The notes beneath the pieces were generated by a model. It made no database searches. It was given only the letters and a program-made list of their open reading frames with translations, and was not told where the DNA came from. Below are positions 46,341-55,875 of a stretch of 64,000 nucleotides of DNA, piece by piece. Source of the stretch: DASSJT01 sp963715025 (GTDB lineage Bacteria > Actinomycetota > Actinomycetes > Actinomycetales > Dermatophilaceae). Location of the stretch: NCBI GenBank assembly GCA_963715025.1, contig CAVQQQ010000003.1, positions 372,001-436,000 of the forward strand, written 5' to 3'. Position 1 is the stretch's first letter. Every line of letters starts with the position of its first letter. A program made the translations under genes and the position numbers.

Positions 46341-47335
46341 ATGAGGCTTCTCGTGACCGGCGCGGCCGGGTTCATCGGCAGCAACTACGTACGGCGTGTC
46401 GCTGACCGGCGCGTACCCGGGCCTCGCCGATGCCGAGATCACGGTGCTCGACAAGCTCACGTATGCCGGCAACCTGGCCAACCTGGATGCGGTCTCCGCC
46501 TCGCCGCGGTTCCGGTTCGTGCACGGCGACATTCTCGACGCCGGTCTGGTCGACGGGCTCATGTCCCGGACCGACCAGGTGGTGCACTTCGCCGCGGAGT
46601 CGCACGTCGACCGCTCGATCCTCGGCGCAGCCGACTTCGTCATGACCAACGTCGTCGGCACCCAGACCCTGCTCGACGCGGCGCTGCGGCACGGCATCGA
46701 CGCCTTCGTCCACGTCTCCACCGACGAGGTCTACGGCTCGATCGAGGTCGGCTCGTGGCCCGAGAGCCACCCGCTCGAGCCGAACTCGCCCTACTCGGCG
46801 TCGAAGGCCTCGTCCGACCTGCTCGCGCGGTCCTACCACCGCACCCACGGGCTGCCGGTACGCATCACCCGGTGCTCCAACAACTACGGGCCCTACCACT
46901 TCCCCGAGAAGGTCATCCCGCTGTTCGTCACCAACCTGATCGACGGGCTCACGGTGCCGCTCTACGGCGACGGTGGCAACGTCCGCGACTGGCTGCACGT
47001 CGACGACCACTGCCGCGGCATCGAGCTGGTGCGAGCCGGGGGCCGCGACGGCGAGGTCTACAACATCGGCGGCGGCACCGAGCTGACCAACAAGGAGCTG
47101 ACGGCTCGGCTGCTCGAGGCTTGCGGGGCCGACTGGTCTTCGGTCGAGCTCGGTGGAGGACCGCAAGGGCCACGACCGCCGCTACTCGGTCGACATCTCG
47201 AAGATCCGCGCCGAGCTCGGCTACGAGCCCCAGGTGCCCTTCGACCGGGGGCTGGCCGACGTGGTGCAGTGGTATCGCGACCACGAAGCCTGGTGGCGCC
47301 CGCTCAAGCAGCGCGCCGTCCTCCCCCAGGGGTGA
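46341..47335 (+). CDS. rfbB: dTDP-glucose 4,6-dehydratase, two apparent frameshifts
   Basis: ATG at 46341. VTGAAGFIGSNYVRRV (NAD site) is in the first frame; LTGAYPGLADAEITVLDKLTYAGN to ACGADWSSVE in the second; VEDRKGHDRRYSVDISKI to the end in the third. The switches are at about 46401 (extra G after GTC) and about 47152; taking out one base at each gives 330 residues, normal for RmlB. Active-site STDEVYGS and YSASK are intact. Removes water from dTDP-glucose to give the 4-keto-6-deoxy sugar. Confidence 0.9.
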
Positions 47336-47345
47336 TCGGTCCCGC

Positions 47346-48197
47346 ATGGCGAGGTGGCTGGTGACTGGCGGCAGCGGGATGCTCGCCCACGACCTCCAGC
47401 GCGCGCTGCTCGTGGCGGGTCACACGGCGAGCCTCGCGGCCCGGGCCGACCTCGACGTCACCGATCCGGCCGCCTGCGATGGGGCCGTCCCGGGGCATGA
47501 CGTAGTGGTCAACGCAGCGGCGTGGACCGCCGTCGACGATGCCGAAACGCATGAGGCACAGGCCTTCGCGGTCAACGCCCAGGGAGCCGCCAACCTGGCG
47601 CGCGCCTGCCATGCGGCAGGAGTGCCACTCGTGCAGGTCAGCAGTGACTACGTCTTCCCAGGCGATGCGACGACGCCGTACGCCGTGGACGCGCCGACGG
47701 GGCCGCGCTCGGCCTACGGCCGCACCAAACTGGCCGGCGAGTGGGCCGTGCGGGCGCTCTGCCCCCGGTCATGGGTGGTCCGCACCGCTTGGCTCTACGG
47801 CGCGGACGGGCCGAACTTCGTGCACACCATGGGACGCCTCGCCCGGGAGCGCGAGACCGTCTCCGTGGTCGCCGACCAGCGGGGCCAGCCCACCTGGACG
47901 CGTGACCTGGCGGACCTCATCGTGCGCCTGGTCGAGGCGGGGGCCGGCTACGGGATCCACCACGGCACGTCGTCGGGTTCCACCACGTGGCACGGGCTGG
48001 CTGCGGAGGTCTTCGCCGGCCTCGGCCTGGACCCGGCCCGCGTCGAGCCGACGACCACGGACGCGTTCCCGCGCCCGGCCCACCGGCCGGCATACAGCGT
48101 GCTCTCGCACGACTCGCTGCTCGCGGCCGGGGTGAGCCCCATCCGCGACTGGCGGGAAGCCCTGCGCGAGGCGCTCCCGACGGTCGTGCCTCAGTAG
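47346..48197 (+). CDS. rfbD: dTDP-4-dehydrorhamnose reductase
   Basis: 283 residues. Last step of dTDP-L-rhamnose synthesis. WLVTGGSGMLAHDL binds NAD(P)H; NAAAWTAVDDAE, VSSDYVFPG and the catalytic Y-x3-K in SAYGRTKLAGE are RmlD features. Starts 10 nt after rfbB. Its last 7 nt overlap the 3' end of the sugar transferase gene on the other strand. Confidence 0.93.
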   Translation: MARWLVTGGSGMLAHDLQRALLVAGHTASLAARADLDVTDPAACDGAVPGHDVVVNAAAWTAVDDAETHEAQAFAVNAQGAANLARACHAAGVPLVQVSSDYVFPGDATTPYAVDAPTGPRSAYGRTKLAGEWAVRALCPRSWVVRTAWLYGADGPNFVHTMGRLARERETVSVVADQRGQPTWTRDLADLIVRLVEAGAGYGIHHGTSSGSTTWHGLAAEVFAGLGLDPARVEPTTTDAFPRPAHRPAYSVLSHDSLLAAGVSPIRDWREALREALPTVVPQ

Positions 48198-49681
48198 GCC
48201 CCCCGCGAGCCGAGCACGGCCTGCAGGGTGCGCGCGAGGATCGCGAGGTCTTGCACCATGGACCAGTTGTCCACGTAGTAGAGGTCCAGGCGCACCGTTT
48301 CCTCCCACGAGAGGTCGGACCGGCCGGAGACCTGCCAGAGGCCGGTCATGCCCGGACGCACGCGCAGGCGCCGCATGACGTCGGAGTGGTACTGCTCCAC
48401 CTCGTGCGGCAGCGGCGGCCGGGGCCCGACCAGGCTCATGTCGCCCTGCAGGACATTCCACAGCTGCGGCAGCTCGTCGAGGGAGAAGCGACGGATGATC
48501 CGGCCGGGACGGGTGACGCGGGGGTCCTCGACCATCTTGAACATGACGGAGTTGTCCTCGCGCAGTGCGTTGAGGGCATCCAGCCGCTGCTCGGCGTTGA
48601 CCTCCATGCTGCGGAACTTGAGGCACTCGAACTCCCGGCCGTCGCGGCCCACCCGGGTCTGGCGGAAGATCACGGGGCCTCCGTCGTGGAGCCGCACGGC
48701 CAAGGCCACGGCCAACAGCAGGGGCGAGGCGAACACCAGCAGGGCACCCGAGCCGAGGACGTCGAAACTGCGCTTGAGCCAGCGGCCCGCCTGCTGACTC
48801 TGGGGGCGCTCGAGGTGCACCAGCGGCAGTCCCGCCACCGGGCGCACCCGGATGCGGTCCTCGGACACGTCGGTGAGGCTGGGCACGACGATGACCTGGA
48901 CGTGCCGCTCCTCCAGCTGCCACACCGCGCGGCGGAAGTCGGCTGCCGTGGCGAAGGCACCTGACGCGAAGATGACCACATCGGCCTTGGCCGCAAGCAG
49001 GGCCTCGACAAGACCCGAAGGGCGGCCGATCACCGACACGCCGCCCGGCGTCAGGCCGTTGGGAACCGGCGCCGGGGTGAGAGCGCCCACCATCTCGTAT
49101 CCGAGCCAAGCCTCCCGGTCAATGACCGAGGCCACCTCGTCGACGTGCTGGGGAGATCCAGCGATAACGACTCGGGACAGCAGGTGCCCACGCGTGCGCA
49201 GGGCGTGCAGCGTCCGCCGAAGAGCGTACCGGCCGAGGATCAGGCAGGGTGGGCCGATCACGAACAAGAGGACGAAGAAACCGCGGGACAGCTGGAACTT
49301 GGCGAGATAGGACACGATGCCGATCAGGCCGGCCGTCGCCGCCGAGGCGGAGAGGACCCGCTTGTACTCCAGGGTGCCGGCACCGAGGTGGCGCGGAGCA
49401 TACGCACCGGAGAGGGCGAGCACGACGAGCCATGCCGCCACGAGGTAGGCGCCGACGAGCTTGACCACCTGGTTGACGTCGACAGCCTCGTCAAAGAAGG
49501 ACAGGTGGACGCGGCCGGCGGCGGCCACAACGGCGCTGACCGAGACGATCACCAGATCTGCTGCCACGATCGCCAGCGGCAGAAGGCGTGCTTGGCCCAG
49601 CTGGTATGGCTGACGAGTCGCGGCGTCACGAACGCTGACGGGTCCGCCGACGTCAGTGCGTGTTGGGTTCAGCAAGCCCAT
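48191..49681 (-). CDS. Exopolysaccharide initiating sugar transferase (polyprenyl-phosphate glycosylphosphotransferase)
   Basis: 496 residues. Five N-terminal membrane segments, a CoA-binding-like middle domain (VVIAGSPQHVDEV) and the C-terminal bacterial sugar transferase domain: KRSFDVLGSGALLVFASPLL as the membrane hairpin, DGGPVIFRQTRVGRDG, FKMVEDPRVTRPGR, DELPQLWNVLQGDMSLVGPRPP and RPGMTGLWQVSGRS. Transfers the first sugar phosphate of the repeat to undecaprenyl phosphate at the inner membrane (WcaJ/CpsE type). Confidence 0.93.
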   Translation of the reverse strand: MGLLNPTRTDVGGPVSVRDAATRQPYQLGQARLLPLAIVAADLVIVSVSAVVAAAGRVHLSFFDEAVDVNQVVKLVGAYLVAAWLVVLALSGAYAPRHLGAGTLEYKRVLSASAATAGLIGIVSYLAKFQLSRGFFVLLFVIGPPCLILGRYALRRTLHALRTRGHLLSRVVIAGSPQHVDEVASVIDREAWLGYEMVGALTPAPVPNGLTPGGVSVIGRPSGLVEALLAAKADVVIFASGAFATAADFRRAVWQLEERHVQVIVVPSLTDVSEDRIRVRPVAGLPLVHLERPQSQQAGRWLKRSFDVLGSGALLVFASPLLLAVALAVRLHDGGPVIFRQTRVGRDGREFECLKFRSMEVNAEQRLDALNALREDNSVMFKMVEDPRVTRPGRIIRRFSLDELPQLWNVLQGDMSLVGPRPPLPHEVEQYHSDVMRRLRVRPGMTGLWQVSGRSDLSWEETVRLDLYYVDNWSMVQDLAILARTLQAVLGSRGAY

Positions 49682-49718
49682 GATGCCCCTCTCCGCGCCA
49701 GCGCTCTGCGGGAGACTT

Positions 49719-49743
49719 CGACCTCCTCCCCCGAGGAAGGTCG
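49719..49743 (-). terminator. Hairpin between a glycosyltransferase and the sugar transferase gene
   Basis: CGACCTCCTC pairs with GAGG-A-AGGTCG over about ten bases with one bulge and a CCCC loop. It lies in the 181-nt gap downstream of the GT4 gene and upstream of the sugar transferase on the same strand, so it may end the GT4 message. No U-run; low confidence. Confidence 0.3.
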
Positions 49744-49862
49744 GGCCCCCGATGTGTCCGGGTGACAGTATGGCCCGGCTGCGGAGTGCTACTGGGCCCG
49801 TTTATGGGAAATCAGGCATCAATGCGAGCCGAACGGACGATGCCGCCCCCGAAGCGGTCGAG

Positions 49863-51080
49863 TCACGACTCCCAAAGCGCCCATACTTCCTCGCGCACCC
49901 TGCGCTGGAAGCGCTCCTCGCTGAACCTCTCCGTATGCCGTCTGATGGCTTCCGCATCCCACACCGTCGCTCGGTCGCCGTTCACGGCGGCGGAGATCGC
50001 AGCCGGCGTGGGCTCGTCGAAGAACGTGCCGTTGATGCCCTCGATGACGGTGTCGAGGTAACCCCCACCGCGCAGGGCCAGCGTCGGCTTTCCGAACGCG
50101 CCCGCCTCCAGCGGGGTGAGGCCGAAGTCCTCGAGGCTCGGCGCGATGAGGGCCGTGGCATGGGCGTAGACCCAGCGCAGCTGGGCGTCATCGAGGTTGG
50201 ACACAAGGCGGACGTTGTCGGGGAGTTCGGCGCGCAGCTGCGCGGCCAAAGGCCCGGTTCCGACGAGCACGAGGCGCTGATCGAGATCGCGGAACGCCGC
50301 CACCACCTGCTGGACGTTCTTGTACGGCAGCAGCCGTGAGACCACGAGGTAGTAGCCCTCGTCCGCCCAAATCGCAACGGCAGGAACGGCGCTCTGCGGG
50401 GCGGCGGTGTCGACGCTGTGCGGGGGAAAGACGACTGGCGCCTCGATGCCGTAGGCATCGCGGATGCGCTCGCGCACTACGGTGGAGTTGGCGAGGTATT
50501 GGTCGGCGCGCCGTGCGGCGCGGCGATCCCAGCGCATCAGCCAGGGGCGAAGCGCCATCAGAGCCAGACCCTTGTGGGATCGGGACGGGCTGCTGCCGAG
50601 GTAGGCCTCGGGCTGGTACAGCCAGCGGGCCGGCGCGTGGCAGTAGACGAGGGTGCGCCCGCTCTCGGGGAAGCCGTGAGCCCAGCCGCTGCTGGACGCC
50701 ACCACGATGTCCTGAGGGATGCGGAAGGAGCGAGCGGCAAGCGGCAGCAGCGGAAGTGCGGCCCGGTGGTTCCGCCGTAGGAGGCCGATCCGGTTGATCG
50801 GCGAGACCACCACCGTGGCGTCGCGGAACTCTGGGTAGGTGCCGTCGGGGTCATAGAGGGTCGTGTAGACCGGCGCGTCCGGGAAGGCCCGCAGCAGGGC
50901 CAGGACGACCCGCTCCGCCCCGCCCCTCTGCGTGAGGTAGTCGTGCGCGATCGCAACTGAGGGCGCTCGGGCCCGCCCGTCCAGCGAGGAGCCCGCACGC
51001 GAAGGCCTAACACTGACCCCCTGATCGGGGTTCGGCGTCGATTTCGGGCCCTCGAGACGGCCCGTCCACTGCCCGCGCAT
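49863..51080 (-). CDS. GT4-family glycosyltransferase
   Basis: 405 residues from ATG at 51080 (the conserved part starts at about residue 40, VAIAHDYLTQRGGAERV). GT-B fold with donor-site ESGRTLVYCHAPARWLY, YYLVVSRLLPYKN and SLEDFGLTPLEAGAFGKP, which is the E-x7-E motif of GT4. Builds part of the exopolysaccharide repeat in the cytoplasm; sugar unknown. Its start region overlaps the methyltransferase stop by a few bases of reading. Confidence 0.9.
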   Translation of the reverse strand: MRGQWTGRLEGPKSTPNPDQGVSVRPSRAGSSLDGRARAPSVAIAHDYLTQRGGAERVVLALLRAFPDAPVYTTLYDPDGTYPEFRDATVVVSPINRIGLLRRNHRAALPLLPLAARSFRIPQDIVVASSSGWAHGFPESGRTLVYCHAPARWLYQPEAYLGSSPSRSHKGLALMALRPWLMRWDRRAARRADQYLANSTVVRERIRDAYGIEAPVVFPPHSVDTAAPQSAVPAVAIWADEGYYLVVSRLLPYKNVQQVVAAFRDLDQRLVLVGTGPLAAQLRAELPDNVRLVSNLDDAQLRWVYAHATALIAPSLEDFGLTPLEAGAFGKPTLALRGGGYLDTVIEGINGTFFDEPTPAAISAAVNGDRATVWDAEAIRRHTERFSEERFQRRVREEVWALWES

Positions 51081-51084
51081 CGCT

Positions 51085-51792
51085 TCAGGGCCCGGGCTTC
51101 TGGGCAACCATCACGACCAGCGGTCCCAGCGTTTCCCTGGTACGCGCGATCCGGTCCAGACCCTTCTTGAACTGACGGCGCACTGCCGAGTCGTCGTCGA
51201 CGTGGAAGTGGCGGCTCGTTCGGTAGACGATGTCGAGACCCGCAAGGCCCATCGCCTGTTCCACTTCCGAGAACAGGTACTCGCGCGCATGCCGCGCGTG
51301 GGGCACGCCGCCGATCCAGTCGTGAAGCGGCGTGTAGACGGACCTGCCCCGCGCCAGGCGAACACGGTTCATGAGATAGGCGGCGTTGGGCGTCGTGAAG
51401 AAGAGGTAGCCGCCGGGCCGCAGAATCCGCGCACACTCGTGCAGCGAGCGCACCGGGTAGTCCCTCAGATGCTCAAACACCTCGGTGAAGACGACACCGT
51501 CGTAGGCGCCGTCATCCAGGGGATAGGGCGCCTGCTCGAGGTCCCATTCGACGAAGGCCACGCCGTGTTCCTCGAGCAGCGCGCGCATCCTCCCCTCCGT
51601 GCCGTCGGCCCACCCGTCGGAGGCCACGCCGATGTCCACGGCCGTCGCGGCATACCCGCGATCGGCGAGAGCCGCGATCTGGTCCCCCGGAGCGGCTCCG
51701 AGCTCGACGATGCGGGCCGGTGGGGAGAGCCGCTGTCCGATCAACTGGTTGAGGAACGCATAGCGTGCCTGCGCGGTGACGTGCAGCGACAT
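51085..51792 (-). CDS. SAM-dependent methyltransferase
   Basis: 235 residues from ATG at 51792. Class I fold: ARIVELGAAPGDQIAAL (SAM-binding), DGVVFTEVFEHLRDY and ILRPGGYLFFTTPN. Probably methylates a glycan or lipid-linked sugar, because the genes on both sides are glycosyltransferases, but no substrate motif is visible. The 81-nt gap before the divergent GT4 gene at 51874 may be a shared promoter. Confidence 0.87.
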   Translation of the reverse strand: MSLHVTAQARYAFLNQLIGQRLSPPARIVELGAAPGDQIAALADRGYAATAVDIGVASDGWADGTEGRMRALLEEHGVAFVEWDLEQAPYPLDDGAYDGVVFTEVFEHLRDYPVRSLHECARILRPGGYLFFTTPNAAYLMNRVRLARGRSVYTPLHDWIGGVPHARHAREYLFSEVEQAMGLAGLDIVYRTSRHFHVDDDSAVRRQFKKGLDRIARTRETLGPLVVMVAQKPGP

Positions 51793-51873
51793 GGCTCGCA
51801 GCGTAACAACGCCCCACCCCGGAACAGCACTGCGGTCGTCGTTACCATCCTCGGCATCGAAGGAGAGGCGTTC

Positions 51874-52989
51874 ATGAGGGTCGGCATCAACGTGGCGCTG
51901 AGGGGAACCGGAGGCGGCTATCGCCAGACGGGAGTGAGCCGGTACATCAGCGAGCTGGTTGCCGCGCTGCCACGGGCCATGGCCGCAGATGACGAGCTCG
52001 CAGTGCTGGGCGCCGCCTCCCGCAGACTGTCGCAGTCGGCTCCGAGCCGGATCGTCTGGGAGCAGACCGTGCTGCCGGCCCTGGCCGCACGCCGGCGGCT
52101 GGACGTCCTCCACGGCCCCGTCAACGTCGTCCCGTTCCTGGGTACTGTCCCGAGCGTCGTAACCGTGCACGACCTCGCCTTTGTCCGCTATCCCGACCAC
52201 CTGACGGCCAGGCGCAGGGCCTGGCTCGTCGCGGCTACCCGGCGCAGCGCCAGGTCGGCAGCACGAGTCATCGCGGTCTCGAGAAGCACGGCCGACGACC
52301 TGTGCGACTGGATGAACCTCCCGAGAGAGCGAGTCTCCGTGGTGCCCCTGGCGCCGTCCCCGGGCGTGGCCCCGCTCACGGGCGAGGCCCTCGACCAGTT
52401 TCGCCTGGAGCAGGCCATCACCGCCCCGTACGTCCTCGCGGTGGGCACCCTCGAGCCACGCAAGAACCTCCCCACGCTCCTGCGCGCCTTCGCGCGGGCG
52501 GCAGCCACCATCCCCCATCAGCTGGTCCTGGTCGGGCCGCAGGGCTGGCTGAGTGGCGAGCTCCGGCGGACCATCGCTGAAGTCGACTTGGGCGACCGCC
52601 TTCGCATGACCGGCTTCGTCTCTGACGCCGCGCTGGGCGGCTGGTATTCGGGTGCCGATCTGTTCGCGTTTCCCTCCCATTACGAGGGCTTCGGATTGCC
52701 ATCGATCGAGGCGATGCGGTGCGGCGCCCCCGTACTCGCATCCAGCTCTTCCTGCTTTCCCGAGATCGTCGGCGATGCCGGCGTCCTGGTCAGCCCGGAT
52801 GAGGTCGATGCCTGGGCCGACGCCCTGATCTCGCTGCTCAGCGATCGCTCCCGGCTGGAGAGCATGCGACAGGGCGGATACGCGCGCGCCGAGCGATTCA
52901 CCTGGTCGCGCACTGCGGCCGAAACCTACTCCGTCTACAGAGATGTTGCCGGCGGTCGAGACGCGGCCGGCGCTCCGCCCCGGCGCTAG
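51874..52989 (+). CDS. GT4-family glycosyltransferase
   Basis: 371 residues from ATG with AGGAGAGG upstream. The N-terminus RVGINVALRGTGGGYRQTGVSRYISELV, VLAVGTLEPRKNLPTLLRAF and SHYEGFGLPSIEAMRCGAPVL with E-x7-E are typical of GT4 mannosyl/rhamnosyl-type transferases (donor not certain). Cytoplasmic, adds one sugar to the lipid-linked repeat. Confidence 0.92.
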   Translation: MRVGINVALRGTGGGYRQTGVSRYISELVAALPRAMAADDELAVLGAASRRLSQSAPSRIVWEQTVLPALAARRRLDVLHGPVNVVPFLGTVPSVVTVHDLAFVRYPDHLTARRRAWLVAATRRSARSAARVIAVSRSTADDLCDWMNLPRERVSVVPLAPSPGVAPLTGEALDQFRLEQAITAPYVLAVGTLEPRKNLPTLLRAFARAAATIPHQLVLVGPQGWLSGELRRTIAEVDLGDRLRMTGFVSDAALGGWYSGADLFAFPSHYEGFGLPSIEAMRCGAPVLASSSSCFPEIVGDAGVLVSPDEVDAWADALISLLSDRSRLESMRQGGYARAERFTWSRTAAETYSVYRDVAGGRDAAGAPPRR

Positions 52990-53012
52990 GGCTCTGGGCT
53001 ACGGTTCTGGGC

Positions 53013-54329
53013 GTGCACACAGGGACCGGGCTTCCTGTCCCTTCGGGCCAGGGCGCGAGGAGACTGGGGGTTGCCCCTCCATGGGGATGGGTGGCCCTGC
53101 TGGCCATGGCTCTGGGCGGGGCCCTGGTGGCGACAGTGCCGCCGGGACAGCCCTACGACGAGCCTGCCCACTGGGCCAACGTGCTCTTCTACCTTCAGCA
53201 CCATCGAATGCCCATCCTGGGTGAGCCGGGAGTGCTCTACGAGGCGCAGATGGGACCGATCTACTACGGTGCCTCCGCCCTCATCCTCGCCGTCGCCGGC
53301 CTGGGCTCCGACGAGACCGGCTTCTATGCACTGAGGGTGCTCTGGCTAGGTCTCTTGCCGATTCTCGCGCTGCTGTCCTACCGCTTGGGACTGGCCCTTG
53401 CGGGCCGCCGCGCACCGGCCCTGTTCGCTGCGGCTCTCGTGGCTCTGAACCCCCTCGTCCTGGCGATGTCGGCGTCCGTCCAGAACGACGTTTTGTGCAT
53501 GGTCGTGGCCGCCGCAGCATCGCTTCTGGCAGTCCGCGTGCTCCGAGACACGAATTCCCCCCTGCGGGCACACGTCCTGGTCGGCGGGCTCATGGGCGTC
53601 GCGATGCTCACCAAGGTGTTCGCCCTCGGGCTGGGAGTTGGACTGCTCATCGCGTATGCCGTGGACACGCGCCTCCCGCGCTGGGACCGGGCTCGACGAG
53701 CGCTGGCTGCCATATCGGCAATGGCCGTTGTCTCAGGGTGGTGGTTCGTCCGGAATGCTGTCCTCTACGGCGACCCCACCGGACAGGCGGGGGTGTCCGC
53801 CGCTGGCTATCGCTTTCCCGCGCTTCGCTTCACCGGAGCAGGTTCGATCTTGGCGTGGGGCCAGTCCTTGGTCTCATACACCTATGCGCCGACCGAGTAC
53901 TTTCGCAATTCGGTGAATGCCCCGACCTGGCTGGAGACAGCGGCAGTGGCGAGCGCTCTTGGGATTGCGCTCGCTCTCCTCTTGCGCTCCTGGCGCTCGC
54001 GGACTGTGCAAACGTGGCGCCCTCGCAGAGCTCCCATGACAAGCATCAAGGACGATCCTGGCGTCGTCTTTGCCCTGGCGGCGATCGTGGTGGTGTTCGC
54101 CGGCTACGCCGCCCTCGTCTGGACCAGCCAGGGGATCGCACCGCGCCTGGCATTTGTCGCGGCGCCGCTCGCCTCGGCCATGCTCGTCCGGAGCATGGAC
54201 ACGCTTGCCGGGCATGTTGCGCTCGGCACAGCCCTTGCCGTCTTTGTCGCGTCGCACATGTGGCTGGCGAGCTCCGTGGCCGGGTTGCCGCATATGCCGT
54301 ATTGGATCTTCGGAGCACCCCATGGCTGA
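53013..54329 (+). CDS. Polytopic membrane glycosyltransferase-like protein (GT-C/GT39 type)
   Basis: 438 residues from GTG, about ten to eleven membrane segments. The first extracellular loop has QPYDEPAHWANVLFY; an acidic Asp-Glu at this place is the catalytic feature of GT-C enzymes using polyprenyl-phosphate sugars. YYGASALI, ALNPLVLAMSASVQND and SGWWFVRNAVLYGDP are family-like. It may add a side sugar or act as a polymerase outside the membrane; no Wzy could be named in the locus. Overlaps the flippase start by 8 nt. Confidence 0.75.
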   Translation: MHTGTGLPVPSGQGARRLGVAPPWGWVALLAMALGGALVATVPPGQPYDEPAHWANVLFYLQHHRMPILGEPGVLYEAQMGPIYYGASALILAVAGLGSDETGFYALRVLWLGLLPILALLSYRLGLALAGRRAPALFAAALVALNPLVLAMSASVQNDVLCMVVAAAASLLAVRVLRDTNSPLRAHVLVGGLMGVAMLTKVFALGLGVGLLIAYAVDTRLPRWDRARRALAAISAMAVVSGWWFVRNAVLYGDPTGQAGVSAAGYRFPALRFTGAGSILAWGQSLVSYTYAPTEYFRNSVNAPTWLETAAVASALGIALALLLRSWRSRTVQTWRPRRAPMTSIKDDPGVVFALAAIVVVFAGYAALVWTSQGIAPRLAFVAAPLASAMLVRSMDTLAGHVALGTALAVFVASHMWLASSVAGLPHMPYWIFGAPHG

Positions 54330-55875
54330 CCCAGTGCCACCTGAGCAGAGCGCCCTGGGGCGTGGCGAGCTGCAGGAGAAGGCGATTCGAGGTGCAGCGT
54401 GGACCTTGCTCCACACCCTTGTGTCCGTGCCGTTGGCATTTGCGGTGAACCTGGTCGTGGCTCGAGTACTTGGCGTGGCCGACTTCGGCCGCCTCGCCTA
54501 CCTGTCAATGGTGATGGACGTCGCTTCCGGCGTCGTGGCTCTGGGCATCGGATCAGCCCTGGTGCAGTTCGGTGCCAAGGCGCACGCCGCAGGGCGAAGG
54601 GAGGAGGTGCGTCAGCTTCTGTCCGCCTCGCAGGGCTTCCGTTTGCTGGTGGCCGCGCCGCTGCTCTCCCTCATGGTGGTCGCCCTGGTGCGGGTGGACG
54701 TCACCTTCCTCCTGCTCGCCATTGCCTTCGGCATCTGGGTTCCGAGCGCGCTCGACGGTGCCCTGGCGTGCATCACCATCGAGAACAAGACCGAGGCCGG
54801 AGCCAAGGTCGCCATGGTGACCAACCTGATTCTCCAAGTAGCGGTAGTGGTGACGCTTCTGTGGTTCGGTACCGCGGACGCCGTGTGGTCCGCGCGGTTG
54901 CTCGTCACCGGCGCCTTGGTCGCGCTGGCCCTCGTCCCCATCGCGTCCGACTATCGCCGTGCCGTAGTCCGGCCTGCGCTGCCACGGTTCTCGCGGGAGT
55001 TCATGAGGTATGCCATTCCGACGGGGGTCGCGGGCTTGGTCGCGTGGCTGGTGCTGTCGCGGACGGAGGTCTTCTTCCTGAACTGGCTCTCGAGCGCCGG
55101 CGCAGTGGGAATCTTCGCGCTGGCATTCGGCATCGCCCAGCACGTCTTCGCCCCAGGACAGGCTCTGATCGGCCCCCTGATTCCGGCTGTCTCCGGCTTG
55201 CGTGAGGTCGACGCCGAAGCAGTTGCCCCGGCCTTCTTGCGGACGATGCGGGCAACATCGACCATCATCGGGCTGTTGTGCGCCTCGGCACTCCCCCTGG
55301 TGTCAGTTCTCATCCCCGTGCTCTATGGGAAGCAGTACAGCGCTTCCGCGCCCATGTTGCTCGTCCTGGGCATATCCGCTGGACTCCTGGTAGCGGCCGG
55401 ACCGGTGTCGGCCTTCGTCATGGCCAGACTGTCTGCCCGCCGGATGCTGTCTGCGAACCTCTTCGCACTCGCGGTCGATGTAGGAGCCGCCATCAGTCTG
55501 GTCCCCGTATGGGGCGCTTGGGGTGCAGTGATCGCCAACATCAGTGGCGCCATGACACGGTTGGGGTTTCTGCTCGTCGACGAGGTGCGCCACCTGCGGT
55601 TGGACCCGCGGGTCGTCGCACACGCCCTTCTCCCCGTGGGCTCCGGCGCGATTGCCTGTGGACTGGCCTGGGCTGGGGCGGCGGCAATCTCCTTCAATCC
55701 AGTGGCGCGGGCTGTGGCGGCCGGCGCGCTGGGCATGGTCGTCTTCGCCCTTCTGCTGAGGCTGAGTGGCTCAGGTCTGGCAGCTGATGACGCGGCGGTG
55801 ATCGGGCGCGCCGCGCCTAGGGGAACGAGGCGACTCGCAAGGTTGACTCTGAGAGTCCTCACGGTTGCGCGCTAG
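54322..55875 (+). CDS. Polysaccharide flippase (Wzx/MATE-like)
   Basis: 517 residues, twelve or more membrane segments. The start GAAWTLLHTLVSVPLAFAVNLVVARVLG and the LSRTEVFFLNWLSSAGAVGIFALAF segment match the polysaccharide biosynthesis/MVF flippase superfamily. Carries the lipid-linked repeat across the inner membrane. Ends convergent to the GT2 gene with a 4-nt overlap. Confidence 0.9.
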   Translation: MADPVPPEQSALGRGELQEKAIRGAAWTLLHTLVSVPLAFAVNLVVARVLGVADFGRLAYLSMVMDVASGVVALGIGSALVQFGAKAHAAGRREEVRQLLSASQGFRLLVAAPLLSLMVVALVRVDVTFLLLAIAFGIWVPSALDGALACITIENKTEAGAKVAMVTNLILQVAVVVTLLWFGTADAVWSARLLVTGALVALALVPIASDYRRAVVRPALPRFSREFMRYAIPTGVAGLVAWLVLSRTEVFFLNWLSSAGAVGIFALAFGIAQHVFAPGQALIGPLIPAVSGLREVDAEAVAPAFLRTMRATSTIIGLLCASALPLVSVLIPVLYGKQYSASAPMLLVLGISAGLLVAAGPVSAFVMARLSARRMLSANLFALAVDVGAAISLVPVWGAWGAVIANISGAMTRLGFLLVDEVRHLRLDPRVVAHALLPVGSGAIACGLAWAGAAAISFNPVARAVAAGALGMVVFALLLRLSGSGLAADDAAVIGRAAPRGTRRLARLTLRVLTVAR